From Ruminococcus sp. (GTDB lineage: Bacteria > Bacillota > Clostridia > Oscillospirales > Ruminococcaceae): a stretch of 10,319 nucleotides of DNA. The notes below the pieces were generated by a model. The model saw nothing but the letters and a program-made list of their open reading frames with translations, was not told the origin of the DNA and ran no database searches. Below are positions 1 through 7,400 of this stretch, piece by piece. Position 1 is the stretch's first letter; each line of letters begins with the position of its first letter. The translations under genes were made by a program, and so were the position numbers. Location of the stretch: contig JAILFF010000109.1 of assembly GCA_024697705.1 (NCBI GenBank), forward strand, positions 1 through 10,319. The letters run 5' to 3'.

Positions 1-40
1 TATATTTTTCGTAAAAGCTTTTTTTTCGTTTAAGCTCCAT
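1..40 (-). CDS. possible 5' end of a leftward gene, cut by the window edge
   Basis: An open frame on the minus strand begins at ATG 40-38 and runs off the window after 13 codons, reading MELKRKKSFYEKY. A moderate ribosome binding site, GGGAGA, lies at 56-51, ten bases upstream. The same frame stays open back to an ATG at 100-98 (20 more codons), but that start has no visible ribosome binding site. A consensus promoter at 158-130 points into this frame, which is the best argument that a gene starts here. The basic stretch followed by FYEKY resembles the N-terminus of membrane-bound bacterial sugar transferases (undecaprenyl-phosphate phosphosugar transferases), but 13 residues are far too few to assign a family, so that is only a guess. 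Confidence 0.35.
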   Translation of the reverse strand, partial: MELKRKKSFYEKY

Positions 41-129
41 TAATATCAAATCTCCCGACGCCGCGGCGTAAAAAAACGCACGGAACGGACGTCTTTTCAT
101 ACTTTCGGAATCAACACTACAACTTTTTA

Positions 130-158
130 ATTATATCATAAATCTAAAATAGTGTCAA
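130..158 (-). promoter_or_regulatory. consensus sigma-A promoter, leftward
   Basis: Read on the minus strand, TTGACA (158-153) is followed by exactly 17 bases and TATAAT (135-130), with TG one base before the -10. Both hexamers match the housekeeping consensus perfectly. Transcription would start near 123 and run left into the partial gene at 40-1, leaving a leader of about 80 bases. Just upstream (176-184 and 187-195) is a direct repeat of TCACATTAA with an 11-base period, a possible regulator site. Confidence 0.85.
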
Positions 159-348
159 TACGATTGCACAGAGTTTCACATTAATGTCACATTAACGGCG
201 GCAGCAGCGTATTTTCGTACATTTTTAATGAAAATGCGTGCGATGATTTCCGTAATTAATGACGCTGTCCGGGTGTGGGTCAACGTTTTATTTATTGACC
301 AATTAACTTAAATTTTACCGAATATCTATATACTATTTTTCTGTCGTG
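159..348. other. AT-rich divergent intergenic region
   Basis: This is the middle of the 363-base gap between the leftward partial gene and the CDF gene. No open frame with coding character is visible. It contains the TCACATTAA direct repeat (176-184, 187-195) and a spaced inverted repeat, GGTCAA (278-283) with TTGACC (295-300). These could be operator half-sites, but I recognise neither. Confidence 0.5.
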
Positions 349-357
349 TGTTATAAT
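349..357 (+). promoter_or_regulatory. extended -10 promoter for the CDF gene
   Basis: TGTTATAAT at 349-357 is a perfect extended -10 element (TG, one base, TATAAT). The -35 position 17 bases upstream (329-334, TATACT) is a poor match, so the promoter would depend on the extended -10 or on an activator. Transcription would start near 364, giving a leader of about 40 bases before the ATG at 404. Confidence 0.6.
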
Positions 358-403
358 AGTTAGAATATCATCATATTATTTATTCGGAATGAGGTGACTT
401 ACT

Positions 404-1345
404 ATGAATAATACAGGACCCGCGGGCGGCGAAGATAATATGGATATCGAAAAGGGAAAAGGCGACGTTTTCCGCGATACCGCCATGAAGGTCTCGGTCG
501 TCAGCATTATCGTAAATATCGTGCTTTCGGTCATGAAGCTTGCGGCGGGCGTTGTTGCGGGCTCGGGGGCGATGATCTCCGACGCCGTTCACTCCGCTTC
601 GGACGTTTTCAGCACGCTTGTCGTGATGACGGGCGTAGTCCTCGCGGGAAAAAAGCCCGACAAGGAACACCCTTACGGTCACGAGCGCATCGAATGTGTG
701 GCTTCGGTGCTGCTCGCCGTCGTGCTTGCGGGAACGGGTCTCGGGATAGGCGGGAAGGGCGTACAGAACATAATCAATTCCTCGGGCGGGGAGCTTACGG
801 TGCCGGGGCTTTCCGCACTGATCGCTGCGGTCATATCGGTGGTCGTCAAGGAGGGAATGTTCCGCTACACCGCCCATGCCGCAAAAAAGATCAATTCGGG
901 AGCGCTTATGGCGGACGCCTGGCATCACCGCTCTGACGCGCTTTCGTCGATAGGCTCGTTTGCGGGAATACTGGGCGCAAGGCTCGGTCTGCCCGTGCTC
1001 GACCCCGCGGCGAGCGTTATAATCTGCGTGTTCATCGAAAAGGCGGCGGTCGAGATATTCATGGACGCCATCGACAAGATGATCGACAAGGCGTGTCCCG
1101 ACGAGCTTGCCGAAAAAATGCGCGGGGTGATACTCTCGGTTGACGGCGTTCTCGGCATCGACGAATTCCGCACACGCTTGTTCGGTTCGAGGATATACGT
1201 CGAGGTCGATATAGTTATGGATTCGTCGCTGACGCTTATCGAGGCACACACCACCGCCGAGACCGTCCATGACACGATCGAGAGGGAGGTTCCCGACGTT
1301 ATGGACTGCATGGTCCATGTCAATCCCGAGGATAAAGGCGAATAA
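404..1345 (+). CDS. cation diffusion facilitator family metal transporter
   Basis: A 313-residue membrane transporter of the CDF family, which exports divalent metals such as Zn, Fe, Mn or Co from the cytoplasm by proton exchange, usually as a dimer. Six membrane segments are visible, roughly at residues 28-52, 57-80, 98-117, 133-150, 168-190 and 195-215. The metal site is formed by H63 and D67 (HSASD, segment 2) and H174 and D178 (HHRSD, segment 5). The HPYGHERIE loop at 89-97 is typical of the FieF/YiiP-like branch. Residues from about 225 form the cytoplasmic metal-sensing domain, ending MVHVNPED. Length is normal for the family. ATG 404 is chosen because GAGGTGA (391-397) lies six bases upstream; the ATG at 440 has a weaker site. 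The gene stands alone, with its own promoter and terminator. HxxxD in both segments fits zinc-type CDFs, but the metal cannot be fixed from sequence alone. Confidence 0.95.
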   Translation: MNNTGPAGGEDNMDIEKGKGDVFRDTAMKVSVVSIIVNIVLSVMKLAAGVVAGSGAMISDAVHSASDVFSTLVVMTGVVLAGKKPDKEHPYGHERIECVASVLLAVVLAGTGLGIGGKGVQNIINSSGGELTVPGLSALIAAVISVVVKEGMFRYTAHAAKKINSGALMADAWHHRSDALSSIGSFAGILGARLGLPVLDPAASVIICVFIEKAAVEIFMDAIDKMIDKACPDELAEKMRGVILSVDGVLGIDEFRTRLFGSRIYVEVDIVMDSSLTLIEAHTTAETVHDTIEREVPDVMDCMVHVNPEDKGE

Positions 1346-1353
1346 GTAACGGA

Positions 1354-1395
1354 GCGTATCCGCGTAAGTACAGTTTGCGCGGGTACGTCTTTTTT
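1354..1395 (+). terminator. rho-independent terminator of the CDF gene
   Basis: CGTATCCGCG (1355-1364) pairs with CGCGGGTACG (1378-1387) over ten base pairs with one G-T wobble, with a 13-base loop. TCTTTTTT follows directly. It begins nine bases after the stop codon. Confidence 0.85.
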
Positions 1396-1497
1396 GGAAA
1401 ATATGAAATATCGGATACTCTGTAAAGGAGAGACTTCGATAGTTTTTCTTCTTTCCGTTAAGCTCACCGTAAATACAATATCCCATAGACAAATAAG

Positions 1498-1574
1498 TTA
1501 TTTCGGAAAATCGGGGGCGTTATCTCGGAAAATGCAGTTTGGAAATACGCGCTTTTCTCGATTTTCCGAAATAA
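1498..1574. repeat. perfect 16-bp inverted repeat with a third related copy
   Basis: TTATTTCGGAAAATCG (1498-1513) and CGATTTTCCGAAATAA (1559-1574) are exact reverse complements 45 bases apart. A third copy, TTATCTCGGAAAAT at 1520-1533, lies between them in the same orientation as the left arm with one change. GCGT (1517-1520) and ACGC (1547-1550) can add pairing inside. There is no T-run after either arm, so it does not look like a terminator. It could be a small non-autonomous repeat element, a multi-site operator, or an RNA hairpin. Confidence 0.7.
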
Positions 1575-1617
1575 GAAATTGTTCATGGGGGCTAAGTTGT
1601 ATCTTCGGTAAGGCGTA

Positions 1618-1731
1618 TCATTCCCTGTTCCTCACCCTGCTGATATTGCGCTCGAACTCGCCGAGCAGCGCTTCGGGCAGTATCATGTACCCCGCACGCA
1701 GCGAGGGCGCTATCGTCTTTGAAGAGGAAGT
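1618..1731 (-). pseudogene. possible 3' remnant of a decayed gene
   Basis: On the minus strand a frame of 37 codons runs from just after a TAG (1734-1732) to a TGA (1620-1618). Its C-terminal part reads GYMILPEALLGEFERNIS and ends in RVRNRE. Codon choice (ctg, gcg, ctc, ggc, gag ttc gag cgc) and GC content match the real genes here and differ sharply from the AT-rich DNA beside it. No ribosome binding site or promoter serves it, and the only ATG would give 22 residues. I do not recognise the family. It is most simply explained as the tail of a lost gene, but a very small gene cannot be excluded. Confidence 0.35.
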
Positions 1732-1734
1732 CTA

Positions 1735-1763
1735 TTGACGTTTCGGCAAAAATATGTTATGAT
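1735..1763 (+). promoter_or_regulatory. sigma-A promoter of the addB-addA operon
   Basis: TTGACG (1735-1740), a 17-base spacer and TATGAT (1758-1763), with TG at 1755-1756 forming an extended -10. Each hexamer differs from consensus by one base. Transcription would begin near 1770, about 49 bases before the TTG start. It lies immediately right of the GC-rich remnant. Confidence 0.85.
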
Positions 1764-1803
1764 ATAAAGGCGATTTAATGTACGTAATGTTAAGCAGATA
1801 CGT

Positions 1804-1811
1804 AAAGGAGG
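1804..1811 (+). promoter_or_regulatory. ribosome binding site that fixes the TTG start of addB
   Basis: AAAGGAGG at 1804-1811 is a full match to the 16S anti-Shine-Dalgarno sequence and sits seven bases before TTG 1819. The self-complementary TACGTA occurs at 1781-1786 and again at 1799-1804, touching the site. The two copies could pair over six base pairs around a 12-base loop. Confidence 0.85.
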
Positions 1812-1818
1812 GAACATT

Positions 1819-4443
1819 TTGGATAAAGATAACAATGAAAAGATACTGGTGGTCTCGGGGGTGAACGAAGCCGATCTGCTCCGCACGCTTTGCTATTTCG
1901 GTAAGGAAAGCTTCGGGCTGCGCGTGATGAGCGCCGCAGAGCTTGCCGAACGCGCTCTTATCTCGGGAGGAAAGCTTATTCCCGAACGCCGCATAACGGC
2001 GGGGCAGCAGACCATGTATATGACGCGGGCGCTCGAACGCTGCAATGATAAATATTTCCCGCACGATCACGAAAGCGTGACAAAGCTCACCGCTTCGCTC
2101 AATATGCTTCGCCTGCTTATCCCCGCCGACGAGCGGGGGACTCTTGCCGAAAAACTGCCGCAAAACGAAGCCTTCGCCGAGAAAAACAACGCTCTCGCCG
2201 CTGTTTACGACGAATATATCAGGCTGTGCGAGGGCGGCGGGGTGATCGACGGCGTTTCGCTTTTGCGCCGTGCCGCCGAAATCGCCCCGAAGCTCGAAAA
2301 CACCGATATCCTGCTTTTGGAGGAATATCCGCCGCAGCCCGCCGAAAGAACGCTTATCGAAGCGGTCGCGGATAAGATGACCACCGTTTCGCTTGGCGGT
2401 TTCTTCGGCGCAGAACGCAGCGCCGCGCCCGCCGCTCCCGAGATTTTTGCGGCTCGCGGTGCGTATAACGAGGTGCTGGCGATACTCGACAATATTCTTG
2501 GCGGCGATATCGGCTTTGACCGCTGCACCGTCGCCGTCACCGATACCTCCGTTTATCCGCAGCTGTTTTTCACGCTGGGTCTGCGCTTCGGCATAAAGAT
2601 GACCTTCGGCTGCGGCATACCGTTTGCCAATTCCACCGCCGCGAGATTCTTAAAACGCCTTGCTTTCCGGAACGGCGCGGGCAGGCAGAACCGTCGGGCG
2701 CTGAACGACCTTGTTTTCTGCGGCGTTTTCGACAGTGAAAAGCTCTGCGAAAGGGTCTGCGGCGGCGACGATGCTCTGCTGCGAAAGGTGCTGGCACTTG
2801 CGGGGGATATGCGCCTCGGACTGCGGCAGGCGGTGAACTCCGAAAGGATAGCGCGTCTGAAAGAAATGTCTGCCGACGACGAGGATACTCTTCGGCTTAT
2901 CGAGCCGCTCGAAAAGCTTGCCGCCGAGCTTGAACGCGGCGCTCTGTATCTTCTTAAGGAATACTGCACCCGCCGCAAAAACGCGCTTGCGCCCTTTGAT
3001 TCCGCAGCACTGCGCGAGGCGGTCGCGGCAATGGAAGATCACAGCCGTGCGGCGGGCGGCGACCCTCTCGATACTCTGCCCGCGCTGATGCGCAGAAACG
3101 TCTGCCGCATGGCGCGTGAGGCGGGGGCACTGCACATCGTTTCCGTTGACAGGGCGGCGTTCTCGCTGAGGGACAAGCTGTTTATCGCGGGGCTTTCCGC
3201 CGATCTTTTTCCCGGGAAGCCCGTCGAAGACCCGATAGCCCTCGACAGCGATATAGCGCTTATCGACGGCAGCGCCGACGCGCCGCTCTCGGAAAATGTT
3301 GTCAGAAGAAAGACCTATCTGGTCGAAGCGCTCGGTTCGCTTGCGCGGGCGCTCGGCAGCGAGATCGTGCTTTCCTATTCCTGCCTGCGGGCGGCGGAGC
3401 TTAAACAGGCTAATATGTCCGCTGCCGCGGCGGAGCTTTTCAACAGTCTCGCGGGAAAGGAAAGCAGCCCCGTAAGCTACGGCGAGCTTTGCCGAAGGTG
3501 CGAGGAAGAGAACCTTCGCGGATATTTCAGCGACGGCTTCGGCGCGGACAGGCTTATCGGAAGGCGCTTTGCCGCGGGAGAAGCAACTCTGCCGACTGCG
3601 AAGGCTCCCGATGAGACAGCCGCCGTCAGCTGCTTCGACGACCGCGAGTATTCCCCCTCCGAGCTCGATACGTTCTTTGAGTGCCCGAGAAAGTATTTCT
3701 TTAACAGGGTGCTCGGCATTAAGGAGAAGGAGAGCATACACGATTTTACCGTAATCGAGGCGAACGAGCAGGGAACGCTTTTCCACAGCGCGATGGAAAG
3801 CCTTGCCGCATCGGGTATGAAGATGACGAAGGAAGAATTTCTCGAAACGCTCGGACTGGAATTCGACCGCTTTCTGGCACGGAAAGTCCCGCTGCTGCCC
3901 TCCTCTGTTGACGGCGTAAGGGATTCGCTGAGCGGGCTTGCTTCCTCCGCCTACGACGACGACACCGCCGTGAAGAAAGAGATCGTAGCGGCGGAGAAAA
4001 AGCTGCGAATAACCCACAAGCCGAGCGGCGTTAAGCTCTACGGTCTGCCTGACCGCGTGGAGCGCTCGGAAGACGGCTGCCTTGTGGCGGATTTCAAGAC
4101 GGGCGCTAAGATCAAGCAGGACGACGCACAGCCCAAAACATTTGTTCAGACCATGTGCTACGCCTACATGATGAACAATTCCGACACACCCGTAAATGTC
4201 ACGAAATGCGAGTACCGCTATCCCAAGACCGCTGAGAGAACGAAAAGCCGCGAATACTCTCCCAGGGAGCTTGAAGAGATACTCGCCGAATTTGTCGGCT
4301 GTCTGAAAGCGGGAAGATTCCCCGCCGCAACGGGCAAAGAGGACGATATCGCGATAATCAATAACGGGAGCGGCGGAAAGCCCGCCGTCTGCGGCTTCTG
4401 CAAATTCAAGTCGATATGCGGCGAAACAAAGGAGGGCGAGTGA
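1819..4443 (+). CDS. addB: AddB-like subunit of the AddAB helicase-nuclease
   Basis: An 874-residue protein matching the AddB (RexB-like) subunit, which with AddA processes DNA double-strand breaks for RecA-dependent repair in the cytoplasm. The C-terminal PD-(D/E)XK nuclease is clear: SPSELDTFFECPRKYFF around C622, GTLFHS with H656, LPDRVE with D745, DFKTG with D758 and K760, and Q777 to Y781. Cysteines 622, 858, 861 and 867 (one upstream, then CxxCx5C) reproduce the AddB pattern that holds a 4Fe-4S cluster locking the nuclease domain. The middle part has the inactive-helicase character of AddB, for example a FIAGLSADLFPGKPVEDPIAL-like segment near residues 454-474. The protein is about 290 residues shorter than Bacillus subtilis AddB (about 1166), and no Walker A motif (GxxGxGKT) is visible near the N-terminus. 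The TTG start is supported by AAAGGAGG seven bases upstream. The stop overlaps the addA start by one base, so the two are co-translated. Databases may label it only as a PD-(D/E)XK nuclease family protein. Confidence 0.87.
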   Translation: MDKDNNEKILVVSGVNEADLLRTLCYFGKESFGLRVMSAAELAERALISGGKLIPERRITAGQQTMYMTRALERCNDKYFPHDHESVTKLTASLNMLRLLIPADERGTLAEKLPQNEAFAEKNNALAAVYDEYIRLCEGGGVIDGVSLLRRAAEIAPKLENTDILLLEEYPPQPAERTLIEAVADKMTTVSLGGFFGAERSAAPAAPEIFAARGAYNEVLAILDNILGGDIGFDRCTVAVTDTSVYPQLFFTLGLRFGIKMTFGCGIPFANSTAARFLKRLAFRNGAGRQNRRALNDLVFCGVFDSEKLCERVCGGDDALLRKVLALAGDMRLGLRQAVNSERIARLKEMSADDEDTLRLIEPLEKLAAELERGALYLLKEYCTRRKNALAPFDSAALREAVAAMEDHSRAAGGDPLDTLPALMRRNVCRMAREAGALHIVSVDRAAFSLRDKLFIAGLSADLFPGKPVEDPIALDSDIALIDGSADAPLSENVVRRKTYLVEALGSLARALGSEIVLSYSCLRAAELKQANMSAAAAELFNSLAGKESSPVSYGELCRRCEEENLRGYFSDGFGADRLIGRRFAAGEATLPTAKAPDETAAVSCFDDREYSPSELDTFFECPRKYFFNRVLGIKEKESIHDFTVIEANEQGTLFHSAMESLAASGMKMTKEEFLETLGLEFDRFLARKVPLLPSSVDGVRDSLSGLASSAYDDDTAVKKEIVAAEKKLRITHKPSGVKLYGLPDRVERSEDGCLVADFKTGAKIKQDDAQPKTFVQTMCYAYMMNNSDTPVNVTKCEYRYPKTAERTKSREYSPRELEEILAEFVGCLKAGRFPAATGKEDDIAIINNGSGGKPAVCGFCKFKSICGETKEGE

Positions 4444-7400
4444 TGAAACCGAAGAATACGCAGCCTAACGATCATAAGGAGCGCCTCGAAATAGCCGAAA
4501 ACATCGGCGTGAATTACTTTGTCGAGGCTTCGGCGGGCTCGGGAAAGACCACCGCGCTCGTCGAACGTCTGCTTTCGATGGTGCTTTACGGCGAGGAAAA
4601 CATCATCTCGAAGATAAGCGCCATAACCTACACGAAAGCCGCCGCTAACGAGTTCTACAAGCGCTTTCTGAAAAGGCTCGGAGACAAGCGAGAAAGTCTT
4701 TCAAGATCGCTTGCCGAAAATGCGGACGAACAGACCGAACGGCAGCTTATGCGCGTGAACGACGCTCTGCGGGATATCGACCTGTGCTTTATGGGGACGA
4801 TCGACTCGTTCTGCGGGGCGCTGCTTTCGGAGCACCCGAGCGAAGCGGGAATACCCATCGGCGCGAGAGTCCTCGAAGAGCAGGAGTACGACGACGCGCT
4901 GCTGAGGGAGTTTGAAGCGATCTCGAACGGTGAGTACGGAAAAGCTCTTGCGGAAAATGCCGAGCTTTTCATAACCGTCTGCGACGCGCCGAACCGCGCT
5001 TTTGCGGATATAATGAAGAGCATACTCGACCACCGCGACCATGAGCTCCTTCTGCCCGAGTTCGGGCTTGACGGCAAAACGGTGCATTTTCTGCCGCCCG
5101 CCGAGCTTAAAAAGCGCTTTTTTGCCGAAACGGAGGATTACCGTGCGGCTATCGAGCTTATAAGGTATGCGAATGACCGTGGCTGTATCAACAAGACCAA
5201 TATGCCGAAGTACGAAAGGTTCACGGAAGCGGGAGCGCATATCTCGCTCGACATCTGCAAGAACGGCTGTACCGAGGATTTCCTGCTGCGGCGTTTGAAG
5301 GATATCGTCAAGGACTTGGGCGCACTCAACGGCATACAGATAAACATCGACATAAACGGCGCAGAGGTGAAAAGTCAGCCTTTCTACCGTGCGGGTATCG
5401 CGAAGCTTTTCGAGCCGAACGCTACTGCCGCGAAGTACGAAGAGGAAATAAAGACCAAAGGCAAATCAGATAAGGAATTCGGCGGCGCTTACACGCTGCG
5501 GCTGAAAGGCGATGGCGTGGATTCACCGCTGACCTTGCTGCTGAACGAGCAGTTCGGCATCGCGGCGGGATTCTGCGCGGCAGCCGCCGAGAAGATAGAG
5601 AAGCGGCTCCGCGAGCGCGGCGAACTGAGCTTTTTCATGTCGCTTTACTATCTGCGGAATATGCTGCGCCGCGACGCGGAAAAAGGCGGCAGACTGACCG
5701 AGTACATCAGCCGCCGCCACAGATATTTCCTCATCGACGAATTTCAGGATACCGACCCCATTCAGTCGGAGATATTCTTCTACCTTGCCGCCGACACCGA
5801 AAACGGCGGGCTCAGTCCCGAATGGCACAGGTGCGTTCCCCGCGGCGGTTCGCTGTTCATCGTGGGCGACCCGAAGCAGTCGATCTATTCGTTCAAGGGC
5901 TCCGATGCTTCCGCCTTCACCCGCGTGAAGGAGCTGTTCAAGAATGAGAAGGTCGGCAGGACGGTCGGGCTTACCTACAATTTCCGTTCGAGCTGCAAGC
6001 TCTGCGAGAGGTTCGACAGCAAATTCCCCGCGATATTCGGCAATGACGGCGGCTGCGGCTATCCCCCGATACTTACCGATGTAAGCGCGGACAGCGTGAC
6101 GGAGCAGACCTCGGAAAATCTGCTGAACGGTCAGTATGTGATAAGCGTCACCTCGCAGAAAACGAACGGCGAGCCCGAAACGGCAAGACTGATTTCGGGG
6201 ATAGTCGGCAATAACGACTATCTGATAGCGCCCGACCCCGAAAAGCCGCCGCGCCCCGTTACCTTCGGCGACATAATGATAATCACCATCAACAAGAAGG
6301 ACACCAAGCGTTTCCGAAGCGAGCTCACCGCCTGCGGCATACCCTGCGTGGTCGAGGGTTCCACGAGCTTCGACGCCTGCGACGCGCTTGCCGAGCTGAC
6401 CAAGCTCATGAGCGCCGCTGCCGATCTTTCCGACGGAGAGGCGGTTTATGCCGCGCTGCACGGCGGGCTGATAGGCTTTTCCGACGAAAGGATAGCTTCG
6501 ATAGGCAGAGGCGAAAAGGCGAAAGCCGCCGTCATTTCCGAAAAATCAGCCAATGCTTCGAGCGAAGGAAAGGACTCGGGCTGCGTGCTGCCGCTTGCGA
6601 GGTACTATTCCGCAGACGGGTTTGAGAAGTATTTCGACGAGCGGACGGACTCGGATATCCTTGCGAGCATTAGGCTTCTGAGAAACATAAGGAGCGACCT
6701 TTACGCCATGCCGTTTTCCGCGGCGCTCAAAAAAGCCGCCGACGATCTGCGGGTGTTCGATAAGCTCGGCAGTGCGGAGATGCAGTATTTCTGCTTCGCT
6801 GAGGAGCTTCTGCGCGACAAGGAACTGACGGGCGAGGTGACTTCCCCCCGCGAGGGCGCGGAGTTCCTCGAAAAGCTCTTCACGAAGGAGAACAACTACG
6901 AGCGCAGTCTTTCGCTCTCCGAAACTCGGAACGCCGTGAAGATAGCGAATCTTCACAAGGTCAAGGGACTTGAAAGTCCCGTGGTGATTCTCGGGATAAA
7001 AGCGAAAAACGATACCAAGCCCATAAAGGACGCGCTGATCTTAAAGTCGGGCGCGGACGGGAAAGACGTTCGCCTGAACGCGATATTCGAGATGGATTAC
7101 AAGCAGTACCCCGATCAGGCGATGAACAACGGGCATCTCGAAACATATGGTCTGCCGCATCAGAAGGAGCTTAAAGAGCTTGCCGTGAAAAAAGTAACGG
7201 ACGAAATGAAAAGGCTGTACTATGTGGCGGCGACCCGAGCACAGTGCGTGCTGTTTGTCCTTGACCGCAAGGCTAAGTCAACAAAGAAAAAGACCGAGCT
7301 TGAACAGTACAGCGGCTACTGGAAGGCGCTTTGTGCGGACGAAGGCGCGAAAGGCAGGAAGTCAAAGGACGATGAGTACGACTGTCCCGAATTTGCGATA

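Larger units (their letters stand above)
1396..1734. other. intergenic gap without a convincing intact gene
   Basis: A 114-codon frame is open on the plus strand at 1394-1738, but it has no ribosome binding site, starts inside the terminator T-run and has no recognisable domain, so I do not call it a gene. The left half (1396-1617) is AT-rich and holds the 16-bp inverted repeat. The right half (1618-1731) is GC-rich and reads as coding on the minus strand. The gap looks like a patch of eroded sequence between two transcription units. Confidence 0.5.

Noticed and set aside
380..1492. 370-codon minus-strand frame opposite the CDF gene
   Set aside because: It is a shadow frame over a clear CDF gene, rich in His, Arg and Asp as expected of antisense of GC-rich coding DNA, with no start signals.
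1394..1738. 114-codon plus-strand open frame between the CDF gene and addB
   Set aside because: It starts in the terminator T-run, has no ribosome binding site and shows no domain; the GC-rich part reads better as coding on the other strand.
1778..1864. leader ORF upstream of and overlapping the start of addB
   Set aside because: Its only candidate ribosome binding site (AAAGG 1766-1770) lies at or before the predicted transcription start.
2650..4017. 455-codon minus-strand frame opposite addB
   Set aside because: It overlaps the well-supported addB fully and has antisense-type composition and no promoter or ribosome binding site.
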